A stretch of DNA of 64,000 bases, from the NCBI RefSeq assembly GCF_004010155.1, contig NZ_RRYH01000018.1:62001-126000 (forward strand). Reading direction: 5' to 3'. Position numbers and translations under genes: made by a program. This document shows positions 51,056 to 59,198 of the stretch, one piece after another; position 1 is the first letter of the stretch, and each line of letters begins with the position of its first letter. Source of the stretch: Solirhodobacter olei (GTDB lineage Bacteria; Pseudomonadota; Alphaproteobacteria; Rhodobacterales; Rhodobacteraceae). The notes below the pieces were generated by a model. It saw nothing but the letters and a program-made list of their open reading frames with translations. It searched no databases and had not been told where the DNA came from.

Positions 51056-51101
51056 AGGGCGCGGGGTGTTGCGCGGGGCGCGGGGGGACCGTCCCGATTT
51101 A

Positions 51102-51145
51102 CGGTGCTCTTACGGTGCGAAAGCGGTGCGGAAACGGTGGCACGG
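51102..51145 (+). repeat. Four 11-bp iterons, copy 2
   Basis: CGGTGCTCTTA, CGGTGCGAAAG, CGGTGCGGAAA, CGGTGGCACGG. Same unit length, unit order and left flank (CCCGATTTA) as the array at 21387-21430. It ends 3 bases before the stop of the aldolase gene. Confidence 0.7.
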
Positions 51146-51148
51146 CAG

Positions 51149-51823
51149 TCAGACATATTTCAGCCCCTTCGCCGCCAGCGCCTCGCGCATCTGGTACATG
51201 TCGAGGCCGAGCTCTCCCGCCGCCAGCCGCGCGCGCTTGGCCGCCTCGTTCGCCAGCCGCGCCTCCGCCGCCGCCAGCACCTCCGCCGCCGCCGCGCGGG
51301 GGACGACGACGACCCCGTCGTCGTCGGCCACCACCACGTCGCCGGGGTTGACCGCCTGTCCGGCGCAGACCACCGGCACGTTGACCGAGCCGAGCGTCGC
51401 TTTGACGGTACCCTGCGCGCTGATCGCCTTGGACCAGACCGGAAAGCCCATCGCGGTCAGGTCCCGCACGTCGCGCACGCCCGCGTCGATCACCAGCCCG
51501 CGGCAGCCCCGCGCCATCGCCGAGGTCGCCAGCAGATCGCCAAAATAGCCGTTGTCGCAAGGGCTTGTGGGCGCGAGGACGAGGATGTCGCCCTCCCTGA
51601 CCTGCTCGATCGCGACATGCAGCATCCAGTTGTCGCCCGGCGGGGCAGAGATCGTCACCGCCGATCCCGCGACCTGCGCGCCGGCCCAGATCGGCCGCAT
51701 GTGCGAGGCCAGGCACCCGGTCCGGCCCTGCGCCTCATGCACCGTGGCGACCCCCGCCGCCGCGAGCCCCGCGATCACCTTCGGGTCGGCCCGCTCGATA
51801 TCCTGCACCACGACAGCGCCCAT
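51149..51823 (-). CDS. 4-Carboxy-4-hydroxy-2-oxoadipate aldolase, GalC/LigK type (RraA-like)
   Basis: 224 residues, RraA-like fold. The class II pyruvate aldolase signature D-X20-R-D is D96 with R117-D118 ([10 protein letters not shown] then GVRDVRD). These enzymes split CHA to pyruvate and oxaloacetate and can decarboxylate oxaloacetate. RNase E inhibitor RraA lacks this context. The ATG at 51823 is preceded by GGGAAGGAGAGAAGCG. Confidence 0.88.
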   Translation of the reverse strand: MGAVVVQDIERADPKVIAGLAAAGVATVHEAQGRTGCLASHMRPIWAGAQVAGSAVTISAPPGDNWMLHVAIEQVREGDILVLAPTSPCDNGYFGDLLATSAMARGCRGLVIDAGVRDVRDLTAMGFPVWSKAISAQGTVKATLGSVNVPVVCAGQAVNPGDVVVADDDGVVVVPRAAAAEVLAAAEARLANEAAKRARLAAGELGLDMYQMREALAAKGLKYV

Positions 51824-51852
51824 CGCTTCTCTCCTTCCCGGCGTCCCGCCCT

Positions 51853-52815
51853 TCAGTCCTTCGTCACCGGCGGCGTGCCGTGGGTGTGGAAGGTCTCGAT
51901 CGTCTTCAACCCCCAGGCCTGGCCCTTCTTCCGGTCCGCCTCCGTCCAGACCACCGGCTCCCAGTCCGGTGCGAGGATCAGCCGCGCCCCGGCATTGGCC
52001 AGCTCCACCCGGTTGCCCGCCGGTTCCCAGACATAGAGGAAGAACGAGCCCTGGATGGCGTGCTTGTGCGGCCCGGTTTCGATATGAACGCCGTTTTCCA
52101 GCATGATGTCAGCCGCGCGCAGGATGTCCTCGCGGGTGTCGGTCGCATAGGTCACATGGTGCAGACGGCCGGTACCGCCGCCGCGCTCCTCCGAGCAGAC
52201 CAGATCGTAGGTCTTGTTGTTGCAGCTGAACCAGACCCCGCCGATGCGGCCGTTGTCGAGCTGGATGTATTCGGTGACCCGGGAACCCAGCGTCAGCGCC
52301 GCCCAGTCGCGGAAGGCCGCGGCGTCCTCGCCCAGCAGGTTCACATGGTCGATCCGCCGCGGACAGGCCCCCTGGGCGTGGAATTTGGAGGCGAGATTCT
52401 TCAGCGCCGAAGCATCGCCCGGCGGCGGGCGGTTGGTGTCCCAGTAGATTTCGAAGACATGGCCGAAGGGATCCTCCCAGCGATAGGCACGGCCATGGCC
52501 GGCATCGCCCTCGACCCAGCCGATCTTCCTGTAGGGGCTGGCCTCGATCACCTCGACACGACGCTCCAGCGCCTCCGGCGAGGCCGCCCGGTAGGCGACA
52601 TGGCCGACGCCGGTGGTGTGGTGCCGTGTCAGCTTCAGCGAGTGGAATTCGTAATCGTCCCAGGCCCTGAGATAGGCCGATGCCCCGTCCTGACCGGACA
52701 GCTTCAGCCCGTAGACGCGGGTGAAGAAATCCAGGCTTTCCTCGAACCGGTCGGTATAGACCTCGACATGGGCCAGATGGGCAATCTCGAAGCTCGGGTT
52801 CGTCGGTGCGGTCAT
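51853..52815 (-). CDS. Extradiol ring-cleavage dioxygenase, catechol 2,3-dioxygenase-like (VOC superfamily)
   Basis: 320 residues in two VOC repeats. Metal ligands H157 (RRIDHVNL), H220 (RLHHVTYA) and E271 (GNRVELAN) give the type I 2-His-1-Glu iron site. The C-terminal half is close to Xyl[26 protein letters not shown] (two parts), with the conserved H252 and Y261. Where XylE has the second-sphere H199, this protein seems to have Y203. It sits between the GalC- and GalB-type genes, so it probably opens the ring that feeds 4-oxalomesaconate, for example gallate. That substrate is inferred; a methylated or other catechol is possible. Confidence 0.85.
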   Translation of the reverse strand: MTAPTNPSFEIAHLAHVEVYTDRFEESLDFFTRVYGLKLSGQDGASAYLRAWDDYEFHSLKLTRHHTTGVGHVAYRAASPEALERRVEVIEASPYRKIGWVEGDAGHGRAYRWEDPFGHVFEIYWDTNRPPPGDASALKNLASKFHAQGACPRRIDHVNLLGEDAAAFRDWAALTLGSRVTEYIQLDNGRIGGVWFSCNNKTYDLVCSEERGGGTGRLHHVTYATDTREDILRAADIMLENGVHIETGPHKHAIQGSFFLYVWEPAGNRVELANAGARLILAPDWEPVVWTEADRKKGQAWGLKTIETFHTHGTPPVTKD

Positions 52816-52825
52816 CTCTGCCCCC

Positions 52826-53584
52826 TCACAATTCGTCCACCGTGCGCGGGAAGACGCTCTGGAACCCTTCGGCATATTTCGCCGCGCGCCCCCCGGCCTG
52901 CCCGCCGGAGTTGCGGCGGAAGTGATTGCCGCGGTTCTCCGCAACATTGGTATAATAGTCCCAGAGATGCTCCTGCCCCTCCATGCATTCGATGGCGGCG
53001 CGCTTCTTGCCCCAGACCGGCGTGATGTCGAGGAAGACATCCGGCTTCCAGCCCATCTGCTCGGTCTGGTGCGGCTCGAACAGGTAGAGCTGCGGCGCGC
53101 CGAGCACCTTCTCGCCCGGGTTATGGCCCCAGGCCTGAGCGATCATCCGGCATTCCAGCGCCACCTGCGTCGCGTACATGTGGTCGGTGTTGTAGGGATC
53201 GTAGGACGAATGGCTGAGCATGAAGGACGGCTGCACCCGCCGGATCACCTCGACCAGCCTGTACTTGTCGTCATCGCTCAGCCGCAGCGGGTAGTCGCCG
53301 AGATCGAGGCAGACCAGCTCGTGAACGCCAAGCGCCTCGGCCGCCCGCTCCGCCTCCGCGCGCCGCGCGGCCTTGACCTTCTCCAGCGTCATCCCCGGCT
53401 GCTTCCAGAGCTTGGCGCTTTCCCCGCGCTCGCCGAAGGAGAGGCAGACCACCGTCACCTGGTAGCCCATCTCGGCATGAAGCGCGATCGCGCCGCCGCA
53501 GCGCCAGACGAAATCGGCGGCATGGGCGCTGATCACCAGCGCCGTCTTGGGGGCCGGCTTCGGCGCGGTCGGGGCGGCGGGCAT
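52826..53584 (-). CDS. 4-Oxalomesaconate hydratase, GalB type (PIG-L family)
   Basis: 252 residues, PIG-L/LmbE fold. The zinc motif is the hydratase variant SAHAADFVWRCGG (H21, D24) instead of AHPDDE, as in Pseudomonas GalB, together with SHSSYDPYNTDHMYAT. GalB hydrates 4-oxalomesaconate to CHA, the substrate of the aldolase two genes on. An N-deacetylase role is less likely because of this variant and the neighbours. AAGGAG lies 6 bases upstream of the ATG. First gene of the minus-strand unit. Confidence 0.87.
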   Translation of the reverse strand: MPAAPTAPKPAPKTALVISAHAADFVWRCGGAIALHAEMGYQVTVVCLSFGERGESAKLWKQPGMTLEKVKAARRAEAERAAEALGVHELVCLDLGDYPLRLSDDDKYRLVEVIRRVQPSFMLSHSSYDPYNTDHMYATQVALECRMIAQAWGHNPGEKVLGAPQLYLFEPHQTEQMGWKPDVFLDITPVWGKKRAAIECMEGQEHLWDYYTNVAENRGNHFRRNSGGQAGGRAAKYAEGFQSVFPRTVDEL

Positions 53585-53661
53585 CGGGTTCTCCTTCCTC
53601 GGTCTCACCCCCTTGTCGGCCAAAATGCAGGCGAGGCCCAATCAGAAGCTCATCCCCTGCC

Positions 53662-53676
53662 ATAACCTCACGCTAT
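53662..53676. promoter_or_regulatory. LysR-type box in the divergent gap of the ring-cleavage locus
   Basis: ATAACCTCACGCTAT: ATA-N9-TAT with a T-N11-A core, in the 168-bp gap between the GalB-type gene and the dehydrogenase gene. A likely site for the LysR-type protein encoded at 54637. Confidence 0.4.
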
Positions 53677-53752
53677 AGCGCATGGACGGGCGGGGGACGA
53701 TCTGCCACCCTGCAGCCGCGTCGAACGAGGGCCAGGGACAGGGGAGAACACC

Positions 53753-54640
53753 GTGAGCGAGACAGCCGAAACCGCCCGGATCGCCTTCATCGGCTTCGGC
53801 GAGGCCGGGCGCGCCTTCGCAGGCGGCCTCGCCCTCGGCGGCACCGGGCGGGCCACGGCTTATGACCTGAAATCGCGCGACCCAGCGACGGCCGCTGCCA
53901 TGGCAGCCTGCCAGGCCGAGGCCGGCGTCGCGGGCCATGACAGCCCGGCCGGGGCGCTTTCCGGCGCGACGGCCGTCTTCTGCCTCGTCACCGCGGACCA
54001 GGCCCTTGCGGCGGCAGAGGCGGCGGCGCCCCACCTTCCCCCCGGCGCTTTCTGGTTCGACGGAAATTCCTGCGCCCCCGGCACCAAGCGCGCGGCGGCG
54101 GACCTCGTGGCGCGCCACGGCGGGCGCTACGTCGACATGGCGATCATGGCGCCGGTCCACCCCCGCCGGCATCTGACGCCGGTCCTTCTCGCCGGCCCCG
54201 ATGCCGAACCCGCCGCGCGCTTCCTCACCGCCCTCGGCATGGCCCCGAAGATCGCGGGGCCCACGGTGGGCGAGGCCTCCGCCATCAAGATGATCCGCTC
54301 CGTCATGGTGAAGGGGGTCGAGGCGCTGACCGCCGAGTGCCTCCTCGCCGCCCGCCGCGCCGGGGTGGAGGAGGCCGTGCTCGCCTCGCTCCAGGCCTCC
54401 GACCCGGGCAGCGACTGGGCGAAGCGCGCGGCCTACAACCTGGAACGCATGATGGTCCACGGCACCCGCCGCGCCGCCGAGATGCGCGAAGTCGCCGCCA
54501 CCCTGCGCGAACTCGGCCTGCCCGACCGCATGGCCAGCGCCACGGTGGACTGGCAGGCGGAGATCGGCGCGCTGGGGCTGAGCGGCGGGCCGGAGGATGC
54601 GGCAGACCGCGCCGACCGCATCCTAGACGCCCGGAAATGA
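53753..54640 (+). CDS. NAD(P)-dependent dehydrogenase with DUF1932 (6-phosphogluconate dehydrogenase-like)
   Basis: 295 residues from a GTG. Rossmann start ARIAFIGFGEAGRAFAGGLA, substrate loop WFDGNSCAPGTK, and the helical DUF1932 half from about residue 185 with the catalytic-type lysine in EASAIKMIRSVMVKG. Beta-hydroxyacid dehydrogenase superfamily; substrate unknown. It is divergent from the dioxygenase unit and coupled to the LysR gene (ATGA), so it may act on an intermediate or side product of ring cleavage. GGGGAGAACACC precedes the start. Confidence 0.82.
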   Translation: MSETAETARIAFIGFGEAGRAFAGGLALGGTGRATAYDLKSRDPATAAAMAACQAEAGVAGHDSPAGALSGATAVFCLVTADQALAAAEAAAPHLPPGAFWFDGNSCAPGTKRAAADLVARHGGRYVDMAIMAPVHPRRHLTPVLLAGPDAEPAARFLTALGMAPKIAGPTVGEASAIKMIRSVMVKGVEALTAECLLAARRAGVEEAVLASLQASDPGSDWAKRAAYNLERMMVHGTRRAAEMREVAATLRELGLPDRMASATVDWQAEIGALGLSGGPEDAADRADRILDARK

Positions 54641-55806
54641 AAGAGAACCTCCGCCACCTGCGCGTATTCCTCGCGGTCGCGGATCTCGGTTCGATCACCC
54701 GGGCGGCGGAGGCCTGCAACGTCACCCAGCCCGCCGTGACCCAGGCGACGGCAAAGCTGGAACGCGCTGCGGGCACGGCGCTCTTCCGCAGGTCCACGCA
54801 GGGTGTCTTTCCCACCCCGGCGGGCGAGGCCCTGGTCATCCGCGCGCGGCGCGCCTTCGCGCTGCTCGACCCGGCGCTCTCGGATCTTGCACCCCGGCTG
54901 CGCCTGACCGCCACCACCGCCCAGCTCCAGGCGCTGATCGCCATGCGCGAGGCGGAGAATTTCACCCTCGCCGCCCGCCGCCTCGGCCGCGCCCAGCCCA
55001 CTGTCCATCGCGCCATCACCCAGCTGGAGCAGGAAGCCGCCCGCCCGCTTTTCGAGCGCACATCCTACGGCATGGTCGCGACCCGGCCCGCCCAGGCCCT
55101 CGCCCAGGCCGCCCGCCTCGCCTTCGTCGAACTCGACCAGGCCGAGGCCGACCTTGCCGAGGCCACGGGCCGCGAGGCCGGCGGCCTGACCATCGGCGCC
55201 ATGCCTCTGTCGCGCAGCCACGTCCTGCCCCGCGCCATCGCGCGCTTCCGCGAGGCCCGCCCGCGCCTGCCGCTCAGGGTGCTCGACGGGCCCTATGCCG
55301 ATCTCCTCGCCGGGCTCCGGCGGGGCGAGATCGACTTCCTGATCGGCGCCCTGCGCGACCCCGCCCCGATTGCCGACGTGGTGCAGGAGGTGCTCTTTCT
55401 CGACGACCTCGCGCTGGTCGCCCGCCACGGTCATCCCCTCCTCTCCGGCCGGCCAATCACGGTCGAGGCGCTCTCCGGCTTTCCTTGGGTGGTGGCCCCC
55501 TCCGGCACCCCGACGCGGCAGCATTTCGACGCGATGTTCGCGGCCGCCAACGTGCCCCGCCCCATAAGCATCGTGGAGTCAGGCTCGATGATCCTGATGC
55601 GAGAGCTTTTGCGCCTCAGCGACCACCTCGGCTGCATCTCCCGCCGTCAGGTCGCCCCGGAGCTGGCACAGGGCACGTTCGCGCTGCTGCCCCGCGGCGT
55701 CGACGGCACCGAGCGCCCAATAGGGCTGACCTTTCGCGAGGGCTGGGCGCCGACCCGGGCGCAGGCGGATTTTCTGAACGCGCTGCGGGACGTGACCGCG
55801 GATTGA
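54637..55806 (+). CDS. LysR-family regulator with two N-terminal helix-turn-helix domains
   Basis: 389 residues, about 90 more than a normal LysR protein. HTH 1 is at residues 5-64 (LRVFLAVADLGSITRAAEACNVTQPAVTQA), and a second, separate LysR-type HTH is at 95-154 (LQALIAMREAENFTLAARRLGRAQPTVHRA). The effector domain covers about 184-385. The doubling looks intact, with no frameshift. It probably controls the divergent oxalomesaconate genes and the coupled dehydrogenase. Binding of longer or paired sites is a natural guess. Confidence 0.9.
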   Translation: MKENLRHLRVFLAVADLGSITRAAEACNVTQPAVTQATAKLERAAGTALFRRSTQGVFPTPAGEALVIRARRAFALLDPALSDLAPRLRLTATTAQLQALIAMREAENFTLAARRLGRAQPTVHRAITQLEQEAARPLFERTSYGMVATRPAQALAQAARLAFVELDQAEADLAEATGREAGGLTIGAMPLSRSHVLPRAIARFREARPRLPLRVLDGPYADLLAGLRRGEIDFLIGALRDPAPIADVVQEVLFLDDLALVARHGHPLLSGRPITVEALSGFPWVVAPSGTPTRQHFDAMFAAANVPRPISIVESGSMILMRELLRLSDHLGCISRRQVAPELAQGTFALLPRGVDGTERPIGLTFREGWAPTRAQADFLNALRDVTAD

Positions 55807-55841
55807 GCCGGTCCCGCCCGGCGGGTCCGGGCCCGGAAACC

Positions 55842-56984
55842 TCAGCCTAGGTGCGCCAGCACAGAGCGCGCAGCCCGCAGCCCGGGCGCCTCGCCTCCGG
55901 CGCCAAGTGCCACCATGCAATCCGCCATCGCCGCGACCTGTGCCGCGCGCTCCGGCCCGTCCGCCAGCATCCGCACCACCGCCGGGGCGATCCGCTCCGG
56001 CCGGCAGGCCTTGCCGAGGAACTCCGGCACCGCCCGCGTCCCGGTGACGAGGTTCACCAGCGTCACCGTGTCGAGCTTCAACATCCGCCCGATGATCGCC
56101 CGGCTGAGCGGATTGAAATCATAGGCCACGACCATCGGCACCCGGTTCGCCGCCAGCTCCAGCGAGACAGTGCCCGAGGCCGCAAGCGCCGCATCCGCCG
56201 CGGCGAAGGCCGCGCGCTTCTCCGCCGCGCCTTCGACCACCACGGGCCGGCCGGGCCAGGTCGCCGTCATCTCGCGCACCAGCCCCGCCACATGCGGCAC
56301 CGTCGGCACCACCACGCGCAGCTCGGGCCGCGCCGCGACCACCCGTTCCAGCGCCGCACCGAAGCGGGGGCCGAGGCGGCCCACCTCGCCCTTGCGCGAG
56401 CCCGGCAGCACCATCAGAAGCGGCGCGGAACCTATGCCAGAGGCCTCGCGAAACGCCTCTGCCGCCGCCCGGTCGGCCAGCGGCTCGGCGACCACCGGAT
56501 GGCCGACAAAGTCGCAGGTCATCCCCGCGGCTTCCATGTAGGGCGGCTCGAACGGCAGAAGCGCCAGCACATGGTCGACGACCTTCGCCATCTTCGCCGC
56601 CCGCCCCGGCCGCCAGGCCCAGACCGAGGGCGCGACGTAATGGATCACCCGCTGGTCCGGCCGCGCCTCCCGCACGATCCGCGCCACCCGCAGGCAAAAA
56701 TCCGGACTGTCGATGGTAATGAGCGCGGCGGGGGAGAGCCGCAGCACCTCCGCCGCCGTCTGCGCGATCCGGCGTTTCAGGGCGCGGTATTTCGGCAGGA
56801 TCTCGGCCAGCCCCATGACCGAAAGCTCCTCCATCGGGAAAAGGCTTTCCAGCCCCTCGGCCTGCATGGCCGGCCCGCCGACCCCGGCGAACTCCACCGC
56901 CGGTTCCAGCGCCTTAAGCCCGGCCATCAGCGCGGCGCCCAGCCGGTCACCCGACGGCTCGCCCGCAATCAGGAACAGCTTCAT
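55842..56984 (-). CDS. lpxB: Lipid-A-disaccharide synthase
   Basis: 380 residues, GT19. Joins lipid X and UDP-diacylglucosamine into the lipid A disaccharide at the inner membrane. KLFLIAGEPSGDRLGAALM at the start, YVAPSVWAWRPGRAAKM and LPGSRKGEV are family motifs. Last gene of the envelope operon; its ATG overlaps the lpxI stop by 4 bases. Confidence 0.96.
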   Translation of the reverse strand: MKLFLIAGEPSGDRLGAALMAGLKALEPAVEFAGVGGPAMQAEGLESLFPMEELSVMGLAEILPKYRALKRRIAQTAAEVLRLSPAALITIDSPDFCLRVARIVREARPDQRVIHYVAPSVWAWRPGRAAKMAKVVDHVLALLPFEPPYMEAAGMTCDFVGHPVVAEPLADRAAAEAFREASGIGSAPLLMVLPGSRKGEVGRLGPRFGAALERVVAARPELRVVVPTVPHVAGLVREMTATWPGRPVVVEGAAEKRAAFAAADAALAASGTVSLELAANRVPMVVAYDFNPLSRAIIGRMLKLDTVTLVNLVTGTRAVPEFLGKACRPERIAPAVVRMLADGPERAAQVAAMADCMVALGAGGEAPGLRAARSVLAHLG

Positions 56985-57823
56985 GGCTCCCGCGCCCAGA
57001 GGAACAGGCCCAGCTCATCCGCCCGCGCCACCATCGCCGCGCGGTCGAGCATGAGCACCCCCCCGGCCTCGAAGACCAGCCCGCCAAGCCCCGCCTCTGC
57101 CGCCAGCTCCACCGTCCGCAGCCCCATCGCCGGCAGGTCCACCCGCCGGTCCTGCCCCGGCTTCGGCGCCTTGTAGAGAAGCCCGCGGCCCTTCGCCGGA
57201 TCCGGCCGCCGCGCGGGCTCCATCGCCGCCACGGCGCCAAGCATCGCGTCGGTCCCCGGCAGCGCCTCCACGGCAAGGCAGAGGCCCTGCGCCACGACCA
57301 CGCCCTGCCCGATGTCGAGCGGGCCCGTCAGGGCCAGGATCTCCGCAGCGCGCGCGGCATCTGACAGGTCCACCTTGCCTGGCTCCACGGCACCGAGAAT
57401 TCCCGCCCCCGGCACCAGCTCGGGCGCGATCTCGCCCACACCGGAGACCGGCAGCCCGGCCTCCTCGAAAATCGCGATCACCTCGCGCAGCAGGCTGTCG
57501 TCGCCCCGCGTCAGCGCCGGCAGGATCCGCGGCACCAGCGCGGCGGTGTCGGGATCGAACAGCGCCGGGTCGAGCCGCGGCCGATGCACGGCACCGGCGA
57601 AGACCACGCGCGAGACGTCGCGCGCCGCCAGCTCGCGCAGAAGCGGCACAAGCCGTTCCACCCGGAATTCGATATCCGCGGCCACGCCCTCGACCGGAAA
57701 GCCCTGCATCGCGGCGACCAGCGGCACCTTCCCGGCCCGCTCCAGCGCCGCGGCCAGAAGCCCGGGCAGCACCCCCGTGCCCGCGATCAGCGCGACTGGA
57801 CCCTGCGCCTCCGCCCCGCTCAT
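56981..57823 (-). CDS. lpxI: UDP-2,3-diacylglucosamine pyrophosphatase LpxI
   Basis: 280 residues, DUF1009 family, shown in Caulobacter to hydrolyse UDP-2,3-diacylglucosamine to lipid X, replacing LpxH. Words such as PVALIAGTGVLPGLLA, VVFAGAVHRPRLDP and LCLAVEALPGTDAML fit. It lies between lpxA and lpxB and overlaps both by 4 bases, the expected place for the missing enzyme. Confidence 0.95.
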   Translation of the reverse strand: MSGAEAQGPVALIAGTGVLPGLLAAALERAGKVPLVAAMQGFPVEGVAADIEFRVERLVPLLRELAARDVSRVVFAGAVHRPRLDPALFDPDTAALVPRILPALTRGDDSLLREVIAIFEEAGLPVSGVGEIAPELVPGAGILGAVEPGKVDLSDAARAAEILALTGPLDIGQGVVVAQGLCLAVEALPGTDAMLGAVAAMEPARRPDPAKGRGLLYKAPKPGQDRRVDLPAMGLRTVELAAEAGLGGLVFEAGGVLMLDRAAMVARADELGLFLWAREP

Positions 57824-58617
57824 CGCGGCGTCAGGAAGGAGCGGTCCGAGCCGCCGAGGATGAAATCGGTGACCGTGCGGACATAGTCGCTGTCGGTCTC
57901 CTCGGCGAGGCGGCGGGCGCGGTCGGCAAAGGCCCCCTCGCCCTGCGCCAGCATCTGGTAGGCGGCCCGAAGCGCCGTGATGTCCGAGCGCTCGACGCCG
58001 CGCCGCTTCAGCCCAACAAGGTTCAGCCCGTCCAGCTCGCCCCGCGGCGCCTGCACCAGGCCGTATGGGATCACGTCATTGGTCACCATTGTGACGGCGC
58101 CGATGATCGCGCCCTGGCCGATGCGGACATATTGGTGGATGCCCGAGAGCCCGCCGATGATCACGTCGTCGCCGATCACGCAATGGCCGGCGATCGCCAC
58201 CTGGTTGGCCAGCACCACCCGGTCGCCGATCCAGCTGTCGTGGCCGACATGGGAGCCGGTCATGAAAAGCCCGTCGTCGCCGACGCGGGTCACGCCGCCG
58301 CCGCCTTCGGTGCCAGTGTTCATCGTCGCGCCCTCGCGGATGCGGTTGCGCTTGCCGATGATCAGGCGCGTACGTTCGCCCTTGAATTTCAGGTCCTGCG
58401 GCACCTCGCCGACGCAGGCGAAGGGCCAGATCACCGTGCCCTCGCCGATCTCGGTCCAGCCGGTGACGACGGCATGGGATTTCAGCTCGACCCCAGGACC
58501 CAGCACGACCTCCGGCCCGACCACCGAGAACGGCCCGATGATACAGCCCTCGCCCACCTCCGCACCGGCCTCGATGACGGCGGAGGGATGGACCTGGGCC
58601 GAACCGGCGATGCCCAT
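57820..58617 (-). CDS. lpxA: UDP-N-acetylglucosamine O-acyltransferase
   Basis: 265 residues, left-handed beta-helix of hexapeptide repeats (IGPFSVVGPEVVLGPGVEL and later VIGDDVIIGGLSGIHQYVRIG in parts). The catalytic histidine lies in TMNTGTEGGGGVTRVGDDGLFMTGSHVGHDSWIG (about 112-146). Transfers a hydroxyacyl chain to UDP-GlcNAc, first step of lipid A. One base separates its start from the fabZ stop. Confidence 0.96.
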   Translation of the reverse strand: MGIAGSAQVHPSAVIEAGAEVGEGCIIGPFSVVGPEVVLGPGVELKSHAVVTGWTEIGEGTVIWPFACVGEVPQDLKFKGERTRLIIGKRNRIREGATMNTGTEGGGGVTRVGDDGLFMTGSHVGHDSWIGDRVVLANQVAIAGHCVIGDDVIIGGLSGIHQYVRIGQGAIIGAVTMVTNDVIPYGLVQAPRGELDGLNLVGLKRRGVERSDITALRAAYQMLAQGEGAFADRARRLAEETDSDYVRTVTDFILGGSDRSFLTPR

Positions 58618-58618
58618 C

Positions 58619-59110
58619 TCAGCCCCTCAGGTCGATCATCGCGGTGAATTCCGCCTCCGCCGCCAGCTCGCCCTCGACAAGGGCCCGGCCGTGGAACTTC
58701 CAGATCTTGCCACCGCCGCGCTTCACCGTGACATGCAGCTCAAGCACGTCGCCCGGCACCACCTTGCGGCGGAACTTGCAGCCGTCGATATTCATGAAAT
58801 AGACCAGCGGGTTCCGGTCGACGAGGTCCAGCGTCAGGCTGACCAGCACCGCCGAGGTCTGCGCCATCGCCTCGACGATGGTCACGCCCGGCATGATCGG
58901 CACGCCGGGGAAATGGCCCTGGAAATGCGGTTCGTTGAAGGTGACGTTCTTGATGCCCACGGCGGATTTCGAGGGCAGGATGTCGCGGACCTTGTCGACC
59001 AGCAGGAAGGGATAGCGGTGCGGGATGCAACGCTGGATCAGCGCCAGGTCGGCGTGCAACGGGGCCACCGACTGGCCGTCCTCCACTTCGATTGCGGGGG
59101 TCTCGGTCAT
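58619..59110 (-). CDS. fabZ: 3-Hydroxyacyl-ACP dehydratase FabZ
   Basis: 163 residues, hot-dog fold. Catalytic His in [17 protein letters not shown] and Glu in [12 protein letters not shown]. It competes with LpxA for hydroxyacyl-ACP, so its place in the operon is typical. GGAGAGACGG precedes the ATG. No lpxD gene lies between it and ompH. Confidence 0.95.
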   Translation of the reverse strand: MTETPAIEVEDGQSVAPLHADLALIQRCIPHRYPFLLVDKVRDILPSKSAVGIKNVTFNEPHFQGHFPGVPIMPGVTIVEAMAQTSAVLVSLTLDLVDRNPLVYFMNIDGCKFRRKVVPGDVLELHVTVKRGGGKIWKFHGRALVEGELAAEAEFTAMIDLRG

Positions 59111-59198
59111 CCGTCTCTCCTTCGGACCAGGGCAACAGTCTGCTACCGCGCCTGACTAGCAACTCGCCCACCGCGAGGCAAGGCGGAGCCGCCGGCGC

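Noticed and set aside
51149-51823. RNase E inhibitor RraA
   Set aside because: Shares the fold, but the D-X20-R-D aldolase signature and the GalB/GalD neighbours favour CHA aldolase.
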